Shown: positions 30,385 to 39,847 of the stretch, piece by piece
How positions within the stretch are numbered: position 1 is the first letter of the stretch
Layout of the letters: the number at the start of each line of letters is the position of its first letter
Notes under the pieces: model-generated
Told to the model about the DNA's origin: nothing
The model's input: the letters and a program-made list of their open reading frames with translations, nothing else
Database searches by the model: none
Translations under genes and position numbers: made by a program
Origin: Lodderomyces elongisporus
Lineage: Eukaryota > Ascomycota > Pichiomycetes > Serinales > Debaryomycetaceae
DNA: 64,000 nucleotides
Reading direction: 5' to 3'
Assembly (NCBI RefSeq): GCF_030384665.1
Contig: NC_083678.1
Span: forward strand, 62,001-126,000

Positions 30385-30838
30385 TGTCACAGTGCGACAC
30401 ACACTGGACGCTCTGTGCCCTCGTTTCCGCTAAGTGAATATTTGGAGAATATTGCACGACATGGGAAACTTGAAACTTCAAACGAGATGAGTTTATATAA
30501 ATAGGAACGAGAAGTGGTAAAATTAACTTATCACTATTATATAGAAATATCGGTTAAATACATAATTTAGACGGTCAACTACATTGAACACAAATCACTA
30601 GGTGAACGTGCGGAGTGTATACTCTCACGATTCTCCTTACTAGTGACTTTGTATGAGACAATTTACTCTCTTAACTTATGAGCATTGAGACCTTTATAGG
30701 TGCGATCATTGACAATTACACTTAGTTGGAATATAGCCTATCAAGTCACGAACTCAAACCGCTGGTATCGGTGAGCTACCAGCTCAAACCGATGCTCAGC
30801 AGTCGTACACTTGTTACTTGTGACAGTGCTATGCGACA
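30385..30838. repeat. Right LTR (454 bp)
   Basis: Same length and sequence as the left LTR by eye, preceded by a purine-rich tract and followed by the AAAAC duplication. Confidence 0.93.
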
Positions 30839-32343
30839 AAAACCAAAAAAATAAAAAAAATAAAAAAAAAAAATAAGAATATAAAAAAAAAGAAATCAAA
30901 ATAAAAAAAAGAAATTAAAAAAAAAAGTATTCCAACCTGGAAAAGCAAAAGAGCAATTCACTTTTCCATCATCTTCACCACCGTGGTCATCTTTTGCAAA
31001 TTACCCATCAATACCTTTATCTTTATCCTGTTTTTCATTTCGTTTCATTTTCTTTTTTTCTTTATTCTTTTTTTGGTTTTCATTTTCTTACTTGAACAAG
31101 TCTAGGCGTATTCCATTCTTATTATCAATTGATGGAGAATGGCATTGAGCTAAAGTTTCTCTAACCCCACCCATGTCCTGAAATCCCATTACTCACCACC
31201 ACTCCTCACACTTAATTTCGTTTCTATACTCTTACTTTTATAGGCAAAGCCATGTTTGAAGTGTATTTTATTTCCCTCCCTCCTTCCCCGCCAAATACTC
31301 CTCCTCTTCCTTCTTTTTGCTCTTCTTGCTCTTCTCCTCCTCTTCCCCCCCTCCCCCCTTTACAAATCTACAGCTACAGGCTCATACATACCACGCAACA
31401 ACTCATTGCCATGTTCCTACAAAGTACGCTCAAGCACTAGGTCCTAATTTTCTTCCGAACTCAGTCCGTCAGTTGGAGTTAAAGTACGGAACGAGGGATT
31501 GAAGAAGTAGGAAATCAGAATGATTGAAAAGAAATTTAACTGATAGGCGACGCGCTACTGTTAAAATAATAATAAAAAAAAATTAAAATAAAATAAAAAT
31601 AAAAGAAGATGAAATAAATTGGTTGGTGCTAGCTAACAAATAACAAGTAGCAAATAACAAAAAATAATTGATTTGCACCAACGGTTGAGTTAAAAGTCAC
31701 CGGTTACACTATTCCGACCCACCACCAAAACACCCATCACCCACTCTCCCCAATTAGGTCAAAAATATATATAAATAAAAAAATTAAAAGCAACACAAAA
31801 ACAAAACAAGGTGAGTGCAATCCCCAACAATTGTAATCTTTATTTTTTATAGCCGACTAATAATTCCGAGGCACGTGAACTTTTGTTACCAACTACATAA
31901 CCACCACGCCACGTAATACATATTATCCGAACTATTGATGGGTGCAAACGTTTTGTGGTGAAGGTAAAATACAAATGGGGTTTCAATTACAAGGCAATCA
32001 CCGAACTCGTCAACAATATGATCATAAGCAACAACATTGACAACAACTATAACCAAGGTCAAAAATCGACCAGCAAAAAGATTTTTTTCTTTTTTTTTTT
32101 CCAAATCCTTTTCAAATACCCAGCCTCAGTTGTTAAAACTACATTCTTTTTTATTAAAATTTCCGGTTCTCATGCATTTTCATTATCATCTCACTAACTA
32201 TAATACAATTCAAATATTTTGAAAAAAAAAAGAATAACATATAACTACAAAATAAACTCTTCCTCATCAACTTTTCTTTTTCTTACTTCTTTTTTATTTT
32301 TTTCTTCTTCTCCTACTTCACCTCTCAATCCATTTATTGCTCA
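30839..32343. other. 1.5-kb intergenic region between the retroelement and BUD2
   Basis: A-rich block right after the LTR (30839-30930), T/C-rich tracts, and a polypyrimidine stretch at 31262-31360. Short frames over the pyrimidine tract are low-complexity. No gene. Confidence 0.5.
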
Positions 32344-35300
32344 TCATCTTCCTCTACCGAGCCATTTCTTCAATGTGTCTCTCATCCGATCCAGCCCGTT
32401 GCTTCCATTATTAAAGTTTGTCGAACTATCATCACTTCTTGCAATCCCTACTCCTCTCCCACTTCTTCCACTCGCCTTACTACTCAATGTTAAGCTAGAA
32501 ATAGATGCTGTTTGTCTATGCCCAACACCATACCCTGTACCACTATTCTCGGGAAACTTCAATTTAAGCAAAGTGAGTGCATTATCATCCACAATAAACT
32601 TGTAATTTGGATTCCCATAATGATGGTGATGATGATAATGGTGGTTACGATGTAGTGAGCCATCACCACTCGCACCATTACCACCACTATTAGAACCAGA
32701 GTTTGTGCCACCATTACCACCACCACCACCACCAAATAAACTCACCGGATTATAGTCCAACGAAACAATGACGTTTCGCGTCAAATCCAAACATGCTCTG
32801 TCCAACACATCATCAGTAAATGTGCCCCACAACAAGTCCCCAACCGTTTTACTTGAAGTGTAATTCGACGGAAACTCATAATTCTCCAAATAAGTTTCCA
32901 AATCATTAATCTTATTCATTATCTTTGTGCTTTGCATTTGAATGTCCTTGAGCGAAATATTGATGTTGATGAATGAAAAAATCTCTTCATTGCCATTACA
33001 TAATGATTTAATAAACCCTTCAGTTTCTTTATCACCAGCAAGATCCAAGAACTCCAGTTTCTCAAACTCCAAGGAGCCAATTTGATAGACATTCTCATTT
33101 GGCGGCGGCAGAGCACTCAAGTTGCCAAGGTGAAAATCAACTTCTCCATAGCCACCTTCGCCACCTTCGCCACCTACACCACCAACGTTATCATCTGCAT
33201 CTCCAAATTTTATTGGATCAAGTTCTGACAATTGTGAGTGTGCGTGAGACGACACACTAGACACTGTGTGATTTGTCTTGGTCGAAGTAGGCTCAATATT
33301 CTTCAGTGGACTGGCAAATGGCGTTCCCATTTGGCTCGCATTTGCACTTTCATTCAATATCTTTTGTGCAGCAACAGTATTATAGTTCAACAAATGCACC
33401 AACTCAGTCAATCTCAAATACTTATCAATAAGGTACGGCGTGGTTGGCAATTCATTCGAGGTCTCATCCAATCCAAGATCAAACCTCTTGACTTCATGAC
33501 TCAAATCAAGAATTTTTTCATTGAAATCATTCTTTCTGCCAGTAATCTTATCAAAGTAATCATATACTTCACTTTGATGCTTCCTCAAAAATGAATTCAT
33601 CTTGACCAAATGTGGCTCTTTGTGTGGACTAAACTCCTGTCTGTTGGCCAAATTAAGCAATATCTTGGCAATCAAAGTCAATGTCCTTTGCGTACTACCC
33701 GTTTGATGATTCTTTGTCAAGTAAAACAATTTCGGATTCAAAATTGCAGGACAAAAGAATCGAAGGAAAATAAATGCACTAATACAGTTTAAACTCGTCA
33801 CTTTATCATTTGGTTCACATACTAACTCAACCTTGGTTCTGAAATTCTTTAGCTGCAACTTAATTTGTTCAGGTATATCATTGGACGTAATGTAAATCTT
33901 GTGCCAAATCTCCTCGGCATACCCATACAAGTTTTGATAGTTATCTTCAACCATTTTCTTAATCCTCTCATCCTTTTCACGTTCCAACTCTGAGTCATAA
34001 CCATTTCCATTACCATCACCATCATCATCATCATCATCATCGCTTGAGCCACACAAATCATCCAAATCAGTCAAATCATTATCCTTGTTCAAAAGTCCTT
34101 TACGAGCAGCTCTTTCTTGGATCTTGACGTATCGAGGATCAACCTCACAATTCTTGCATTCTTTATTTATCTTGGCAAAAAAATCACCAAACACTTTTTC
34201 CAAATACTCTTGTCCAATACGTATATTGTACCTTTCCAATGCCTTGGAGAAAATCGACGAGCCTCGAAACAATGTATTAAATACATTGTTCTGTGATGTG
34301 GACTTGGACTGAGTTGCCAACTTGTTCCCCAACGATGAGAGTGACATTTCCATCAAAGTTTTAAAAAACCGTTCTTCTTGATGTAGACATTGAAAAATAT
34401 CTAGCAAAATTACACTAATTCTTTCAAACTCCGATGCGGCAACATTTTCGTTGAAAAAATTCACCAACTGGTCAATAGGCCCATTCTTGAGAAGAAATTC
34501 AAGGCTTTTAAAATTGGGGCTTGAAAGGATATGAAATTCTTTCAAATTAACTTGTAGTAATAGTTTCCCAATAGGAATATTACTTGGATCATAAATCGTA
34601 AGTCTGACAATATCTAAAGTACTAGCACCGTTGTTGGTAAGTGCAGAGTTTAAGCCATTGTTTAAACCATTGTTCAGGCTGCTATTGGCTAAAGGGATTG
34701 AGTTGTTAACTTGTATACCATTCGACTCGTGTGCCGTCATGATGGTCGAGCTTGTCTTGATGTGCTTAGTCAAAATATCAGGTGTAACATAAACGGTTCC
34801 AATAACTTTGTCATTGGCTGAGTATGAAGTACCATCGTTATACGCACATTTTTTGATAATGATATGTATCATTTGGGTCGAGATTGGCAAGTTTGTCAGG
34901 AATTCTTCCTTCCAAAATGGGTTCAAGGTATGGTTGACAATGGCCGTTCTTGACCAAGGGTAGCCCCACATTCTCACTTCAGCGTATATCTTGCCACCTC
35001 CCATGGCTGTACTTCCACTTTTTGTAGCAGCAGCTAGACTCGAGTGATCAAATTTGGCCTCAATGATATCGATTGTGACTTTCTTGGAAACTCGAAAGTT
35101 GGCTTTGGAGAAATCTGATATCCTTGGTGGAGGCATATACTCTTCTTCTTTGCCGGTACCAGCACCAGCATTAATACCACCCTTCTTTTTATCACTGGTC
35201 AATAGTCTAGCCTCATTATTGAAGGAGCCAATATACTCTCGCTTGGCAAAATAATTAAGCCCCACAAACCAATCTTCCAAATCGATATGGAGAGGAAACT

Positions 35301-36624
35301 CGATAAATATTCTATTGTTACTTGGTATAATTTTTCCATCTCTAGTGAGGAATATAGAAGATAATGGATCAGCAGCCATAGAGGCAGATCCAAAACCACC
35401 AATAACACCACTGCCACCACCACCACCAACGATGCTACCACCAACGCCACCGCCACCGCCTATGCTACCACCACCAACGCCACCACCAACACCTCCAAGT
35501 GTTGACGTTGATGAGGAAGATGATAATGATGCACCTGATGTTGATGATGCCGCTGCATTTGACGTTGCTGAAGTTGTCCTTATAACATTGTTGCATCGCA
35601 ACTCATTCAATTGACCAATAAACAATACATTCGAACTATTGAATATAGAGTTGTGCACTTCTCTAATCTCGCTGGCAAAGATTTTCTTGATATCAATCGA
35701 GTACAACAAGGTTCCATCTAATTCCGTGATAAAGTTCAAAATACCATTGGAATTGAGTGCTCCCATAGTATAGAACCACCCTTCGTTGATGTTATTGTTT
35801 CTATTGTAGTCTGCATGTGGAGATTGTGCATGATTCTCCGAACCCCATTTGTTGTAAAGATGATCATCAATTTTCGGCTGATAGATTGGGGCAACTGGTC
35901 CCGGGATGATGTTCAAGTTCTTGGACTTGTTTGGCAATGGCCCATAAATCTTGAACCGACATACTAATAATTCATGTGGCGATGAGCTAATGTCACCGTC
36001 TAATGGAGATGAAGAACTTGAAGATTTCTGGTTGGTTACTTTATTTTCACTGTACCATTTCTTGGCCAATCCTTGTGGTTTTAAATTCTGCCATACGATC
36101 AAAGTGCTGATCAAGTTTCCAAAGTTTGCTTTTGATGCTACTTTGATGTAAAGTTTGTCGTTTTCAAAGGTTTTGATAAATATTATTGGTGGATCTTCTT
36201 CGGGTGGGTTACCTGTATTGTTACTCGCATTGCCATCACTCGATAGCTTGTTGTTATTCGTATTCTTTCTCGAACCTAGACCCCTACTTCTCCTCCTGCT
36301 AGTTGAAGATTCTCGACCACTGAGGGTCGATGTGGACAACAGTTGTTGCAGGTGCAGATGTACTAGTTGTGGCTGTTGTTGTTGGCGTTGCGTGTTTAGG
36401 CTTTGGCTATTGGGACATATTTGAACATAACAAGATTGCAAGGCTTGTAGTAGAAGATAGTGGTTCTCTTGCTCATCAGTTGAAAATAGCTGGCCCAACT
36501 CTGTAATCGAGAGTGATTTGACGTGTAGCCAATTGACCGAATCAGTTGAAATTAGAAAATTGGACCCTTCAAAAGTTCCTCTTTTGTTGTATATGTTCTT
36601 ATGAAATGCTGATTGGAAAGTCAT
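32344..36624 (-). CDS. BUD2: Bud2-type GTPase-activating protein for Rsr1/Bud1
   Basis: 1,426 residues from the first ATG (36624); the open frame begins three codons earlier but not with ATG. A C2-like domain lies at about 508-611 (KKVTIDIIEAKFDH to VNHTLNPFWKEEFLTNLP). The RasGAP domain follows at about 760-1060, with NTLFRGSSIFSKALERY, whose arginine (near 786) is the expected arginine finger, and the signature FIFLRFFCPAILNPKLFYL near 950. The N-terminal WLHVKSLSITELGQLF also fits Bud2. Bud2 stimulates GTP hydrolysis by Rsr1/Bud1 at the bud site or hyphal tip. Long G, S, N and H-rich inserts make it larger than the yeast protein (about 1,100). IRA-type RasGAPs are far larger and less likely. 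Confidence 0.85.
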   Translation of the reverse strand: MTFQSAFHKNIYNKRGTFEGSNFLISTDSVNWLHVKSLSITELGQLFSTDEQENHYLLLQALQSCYVQICPNSQSLNTQRQQQQPQLVHLHLQQLLSTSTLSGRESSTSRRRSRGLGSRKNTNNNKLSSDGNASNNTGNPPEEDPPIIFIKTFENDKLYIKVASKANFGNLISTLIVWQNLKPQGLAKKWYSENKVTNQKSSSSSSPLDGDISSSPHELLVCRFKIYGPLPNKSKNLNIIPGPVAPIYQPKIDDHLYNKWGSENHAQSPHADYNRNNNINEGWFYTMGALNSNGILNFITELDGTLLYSIDIKKIFASEIREVHNSIFNSSNVLFIGQLNELRCNNVIRTTSATSNAAASSTSGASLSSSSSTSTLGGVGGGVGGGSIGGGGGVGGSIVGGGGGSGVIGGFGSASMAADPLSSIFLTRDGKIIPSNNRIFIEFPLHIDLEDWFVGLNYFAKREYIGSFNNEARLLTSDKKKGGINAGAGTGKEEEYMPPPRISDFSKANFRVSKKVTIDIIEAKFDHSSLAAATKSGSTAMGGGKIYAEVRMWGYPWSRTAIVNHTLNPFWKEEFLTNLPISTQMIHIIIKKCAYNDGTSYSANDKVIGTVYVTPDILTKHIKTSSTIMTAHESNGIQVNNSIPLANSSLNNGLNNGLNSALTNNGASTLDIVRLTIYDPSNIPIGKLLLQVNLKEFHILSSPNFKSLEFLLKNGPIDQLVNFFNENVAASEFERISVILLDIFQCLHQEERFFKTLMEMSLSSLGNKLATQSKSTSQNNVFNTLFRGSSIFSKALERYNIRIGQEYLEKVFGDFFAKINKECKNCEVDPRYVKIQERAARKGLLNKDNDLTDLDDLCGSSDDDDDDDGDGNGNGYDSELEREKDERIKKMVEDNYQNLYGYAEEIWHKIYITSNDIPEQIKLQLKNFRTKVELVCEPNDKVTSLNCISAFIFLRFFCPAILNPKLFYLTKNHQTGSTQRTLTLIAKILLNLANRQEFSPHKEPHLVKMNSFLRKHQSEVYDYFDKITGRKNDFNEKILDLSHEVKRFDLGLDETSNELPTTPYLIDKYLRLTELVHLLNYNTVAAQKILNESANASQMGTPFASPLKNIEPTSTKTNHTVSSVSSHAHSQLSELDPIKFGDADDNVGGVGGEGGEGGYGEVDFHLGNLSALPPPNENVYQIGSLEFEKLEFLDLAGDKETEGFIKSLCNGNEEIFSFININISLKDIQMQSTKIMNKINDLETYLENYEFPSNYTSSKTVGDLLWGTFTDDVLDRACLDLTRNVIVSLDYNPVSLFGGGGGGNGGTNSGSNSGGNGASGDGSLHRNHHYHHHHHYGNPNYKFIVDDNALTLLKLKFPENSGTGYGVGHRQTASISSLTLSSKASGRSGRGVGIARSDDSSTNFNNGSNGLDRMRDTLKKWLGRGR

Positions 36625-39224
36625 TAGTTGCAAAAGGAATGGTGGATGTCAATATGGAATTTCAATAATTAATTATCACTTTGAATTGAAATGTTGATAT
36701 GGCCAATTTCAAAATTAATGTAGAATAATAAACCAATTCAGGGAAATTGTAAAAAAGAAGTAAAACACTGTGTGACTATTTAAAAAACAGTTTAAATGAG
36801 GTCAAAAGGAAGGTATGTAGTTTGAAGGTGAAGAAGAAATAAAAAAAGGGGTATTTTGGTCACCAACCTTGAGTCAAAAAGTAGTTGAAATAAAGTAAGT
36901 CTGGGTATATAGAATCAAGTTTTCAAAATACACTCCAGTATTAAATATGTTGAGTGATTGATAGGTACGGAGTGGTTATTGATTGTTGATAGTAAAAATC
37001 CTGTTAAGATCAGTGTTTAGAGTTAAAGATGAAAAGAAAAAAAATGGGCAAAATAAAATAAGAATACCAAATTTTGGTCTGTATGTGTTGTGTGGTTTGT
37101 TAATATTTTGGTTGTAAAAATAAAAGAATCTCGTGTAACTTCTTCCTGTCTTACGTTTTACAAAATTAAATATAACGCATAGAAATGAAGTAAAGAAATA
37201 AAGAAATAAATAATAAATAATAAATAATAAATAAATAATAAAAAAAAAATATAAAGTATAAATAATAAAGAATGGAATTGAGAGTGTAATATGGAATACA
37301 CATATATCATAAGCAAGAACATAAGCAATTGCAGGTATCAGGAAACCAATAGTGAATCAAAAGAAAAAAAAAACCAGTTTTCTTCCCAAAACCTGATAAT
37401 GTAGACCAGTTCTGCCCATCATTGCATCTGCTTATTTGTGAACACAGTCTTTTTGTTATCTTTCCACTATAACATCTTATATGTCAAAGTCATTTTATAC
37501 TTTAAATTTTTTTCTTCTCTTCCTCTCTCCCTCTCTCAGTCTCTCTCTTTCTCTTTCTTATTCCACTTAGGGATGGGACATAAAACAAAAAATTAGTTTC
37601 GTCTATGTGGCTATTGCGTAGGCTATGTTTCCCCAAATGAACAATAGAGATTATGACGAGCTCTTCATTTTTTTTTCTCTCTCTCTTTCTTTCTTCTTGT
37701 TTTGTTCTTCATGCTGTCGAATCGTGGTTTTGAATAAAGAGAAAATCAAAATAGAAAGAACACATTTTCCATCCTATTTACTAATATTATAATCCGTATA
37801 CATGGCTAGTTCAATTTTTCTTTTTTTTTCTGTTGCACTTCACTAGAGGTTTGGAACAGATTGATAGGAAAGACAATTGAACACCAGTGTATATGTAAAG
37901 AAAGAGTTCGGAGGGGAGAATGGAGCAGTTAGTGTTGGTATCTACTCGTCTATAGGCAACAGCTGGTAGCGTAAAAGATTACAATACAACTTGTTTTTCT
38001 TTATTTTTTATCTTCTCTATGCTATAAATATATATATATATTAATAATATTATTATTCATATTAATGTGAGGTCTAATGTGTCAGGTTGCATCACCAGAC
38101 ATAAAAAGACATGGAATGTTGTGAATTTTAATTGTAGAAACAGAGAAAAGGGAGAGTGCGGCTTGGTTAACTGGCTAGTTTTCCATAATAAATTATTTAA
38201 CCGAATTAGGAAACTATTATGTCAATGAGACAAAAGGAGCAGGTACACAATGCCACAATACTATTTTAATTTTAATATTTTTTATTTGAACTTTCCAGCA
38301 CTTTAACTCATCAAGTTTTTCTTTTTTTTTTCAATTTTTTACAATCACTTTGCCTTAGCCTTTGTTTTTGCCGTTGCCTTTGCCGTTGTCTTTGCTGTTT
38401 GCTTTTACTCACTACAGACACCGTGGATCTTAGGGTAGTTCATCTGTTTTTGACTACACTCTTTACATTCCCCTCCTTTTTTTTCTTTTTGTCTCTCTTT
38501 TCCATTTCTTTTGTTCTTTTTTTGCTTTCTTTACCCCCTGAGACCCATATATACCCTTAACATAGGAGGTACACAAAAAAAAAATGCAAACACACAGACA
38601 AACTAGACGATGCCAAAAAGGAAAAAAAGGGGAAAAACACACGAAGCCACCCAGTATATTACATATATAAGTAGTTGAAACTTACTGATCAATATGGAAG
38701 AAATGTAATATATATTTCTTGATGGGGTTTGTATGCCATAGCATCTTCTCATATATATATATATATGTCTTGTGGTTGTCTAATTTTATAGTTTTGTTAT
38801 CCCATGGCACACGAGTAAACTTTCCATCCCATTACATATATTCTCAGCACTCATTAGTAATCCCAGAACTTCCTTTCATTTTCATTTTCCATTTTTATTG
38901 TTTTTCTTTTAAGGTTCCCTTTCTATAGTTTTAGAGTTGACGATATATAAATTACCTTTGTTTCAAACTGACGCGTCCTCATAACCATTCCACATTCTTC
39001 TTCTTTTCGCTCTTCTTCTTTTCCCTTTTCCCTTTCTTTCCCTCTTCTCTACATACCTGCCTCCCTCTCCCCTCTTTTTTTAAACCTATCTTTCCCACCT
39101 GTTCACTAAACAACTTGAAAAGAAAAAAAAAGGGAGAATTCTGCGTTTGTTGCTTTCAAACAAATAGCAGTATAATGTATAGAGTCTTGTAAATTCCTAT
39201 TATGAAAAGAAAAATGTATTACAT

Positions 39225-39246
39225 GTGTGTGTGTGTGTGTGTGTGT
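39225..39246. repeat. (GT)n microsatellite
   Basis: Eleven or so GT units in the CDC24 upstream region. Confidence 0.85.
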
Positions 39247-39748
39247 CGTAAATCCTCAATTTCTAAGGCGACACATTAACTGTTTGCGTGCATAAGTGAA
39301 TGTGTATGTGTGTGTGTGTGTAATTAAGGCAAAACATTTTAAATAATTTTCTACTCACTAATTCTCACACTCTCATTCTCACACTCTCCTATTTCACACT
39401 CCCCCTTTTTCCATCAACAAACAACAACTTCTTCCCACACTTTTACTTTTTTGACAACCCAGAAACAAAAAAAAAAACATAAAATAGGAAAACAGTATTT
39501 ATTAATAACAACACCTACTTACCAACCACATTTACCAACCACATTAACTACATACACTCTTTATTACTTACGCAAGACCCCTACCATCAACTGCACACAA
39601 ACACACAGACCCACACGTACATATATATCTATTGTATATATTACACACTTGTTACTCCCCCCAGCCTACTTTCTATTAAACCCTTTGATATAAGAGGTTA
39701 ATCCAAACAAATAATTATCATCAAGTACTATCCACTTTAAGTGAATAA

Positions 39749-39806
39749 CTTACATTACCACTTACATTACCACTTACATTACCACTTACATTACCACTTA
39801 CATTCC
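39749..39806. repeat. 12-bp tandem repeat CTTACATTACCA in the CDC24 5' region
   Basis: Four complete units and one partial unit, ending 41 bp before the CDC24 ATG, so probably in the 5' UTR. Confidence 0.9.
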
Positions 39807-39847
39807 TTCCCCACCCTCTCCATCACACACTAGAACATACCATAACT

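Larger units (their letters stand above)
28314..30838. mobile_element. Non-autonomous LTR retrotransposon, 2,525 bp, with 5-bp target-site duplication
   Basis: Two 454-bp direct repeats (28314-28767 and 30385-30838), identical as far as I can compare by eye, begin TGTCACAGTG and end TATGCGACA. The whole is flanked by the duplication AAAAC (28309-28313 and 30839-30843). A candidate primer-binding site starts TGG at 28771, three bases after the left LTR, and a purine tract GAAGGGGGGAAG sits one base before the right LTR (30372-30383). The 1.6-kb interior has no reading frame resembling gag, protease, reverse transcriptase or integrase, so the element must be mobilised by another element's proteins. 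Identical LTRs imply very recent insertion. Superfamily cannot be told from this sequence. Confidence 0.93.
36625..39847. other. 3.2-kb divergent BUD2/CDC24 intergenic region
   Basis: Without a convincing ORF. It contains AATAAATAATAAATAA repeats (37198-37245), CT tracts (37510-37560, 37676-37700), a TA run (38028-38040), a (GT)n run (39225-39246), an ACGCGT hexamer at 38971-38976 and the 12-bp repeat before CDC24. Confidence 0.55.

Noticed and set aside
29967..30437. 156-codon frame in the retroelement interior
   Set aside because: It reads into the right LTR, shows no gag or pol motif, and has no recognisable domain. Probably chance, or a fully eroded remnant.
38971..38976. ACGCGT (MCB-like) upstream of CDC24
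   Set aside because: A single copy 870 bp from the ATG; MBF targets usually have closer, repeated sites.
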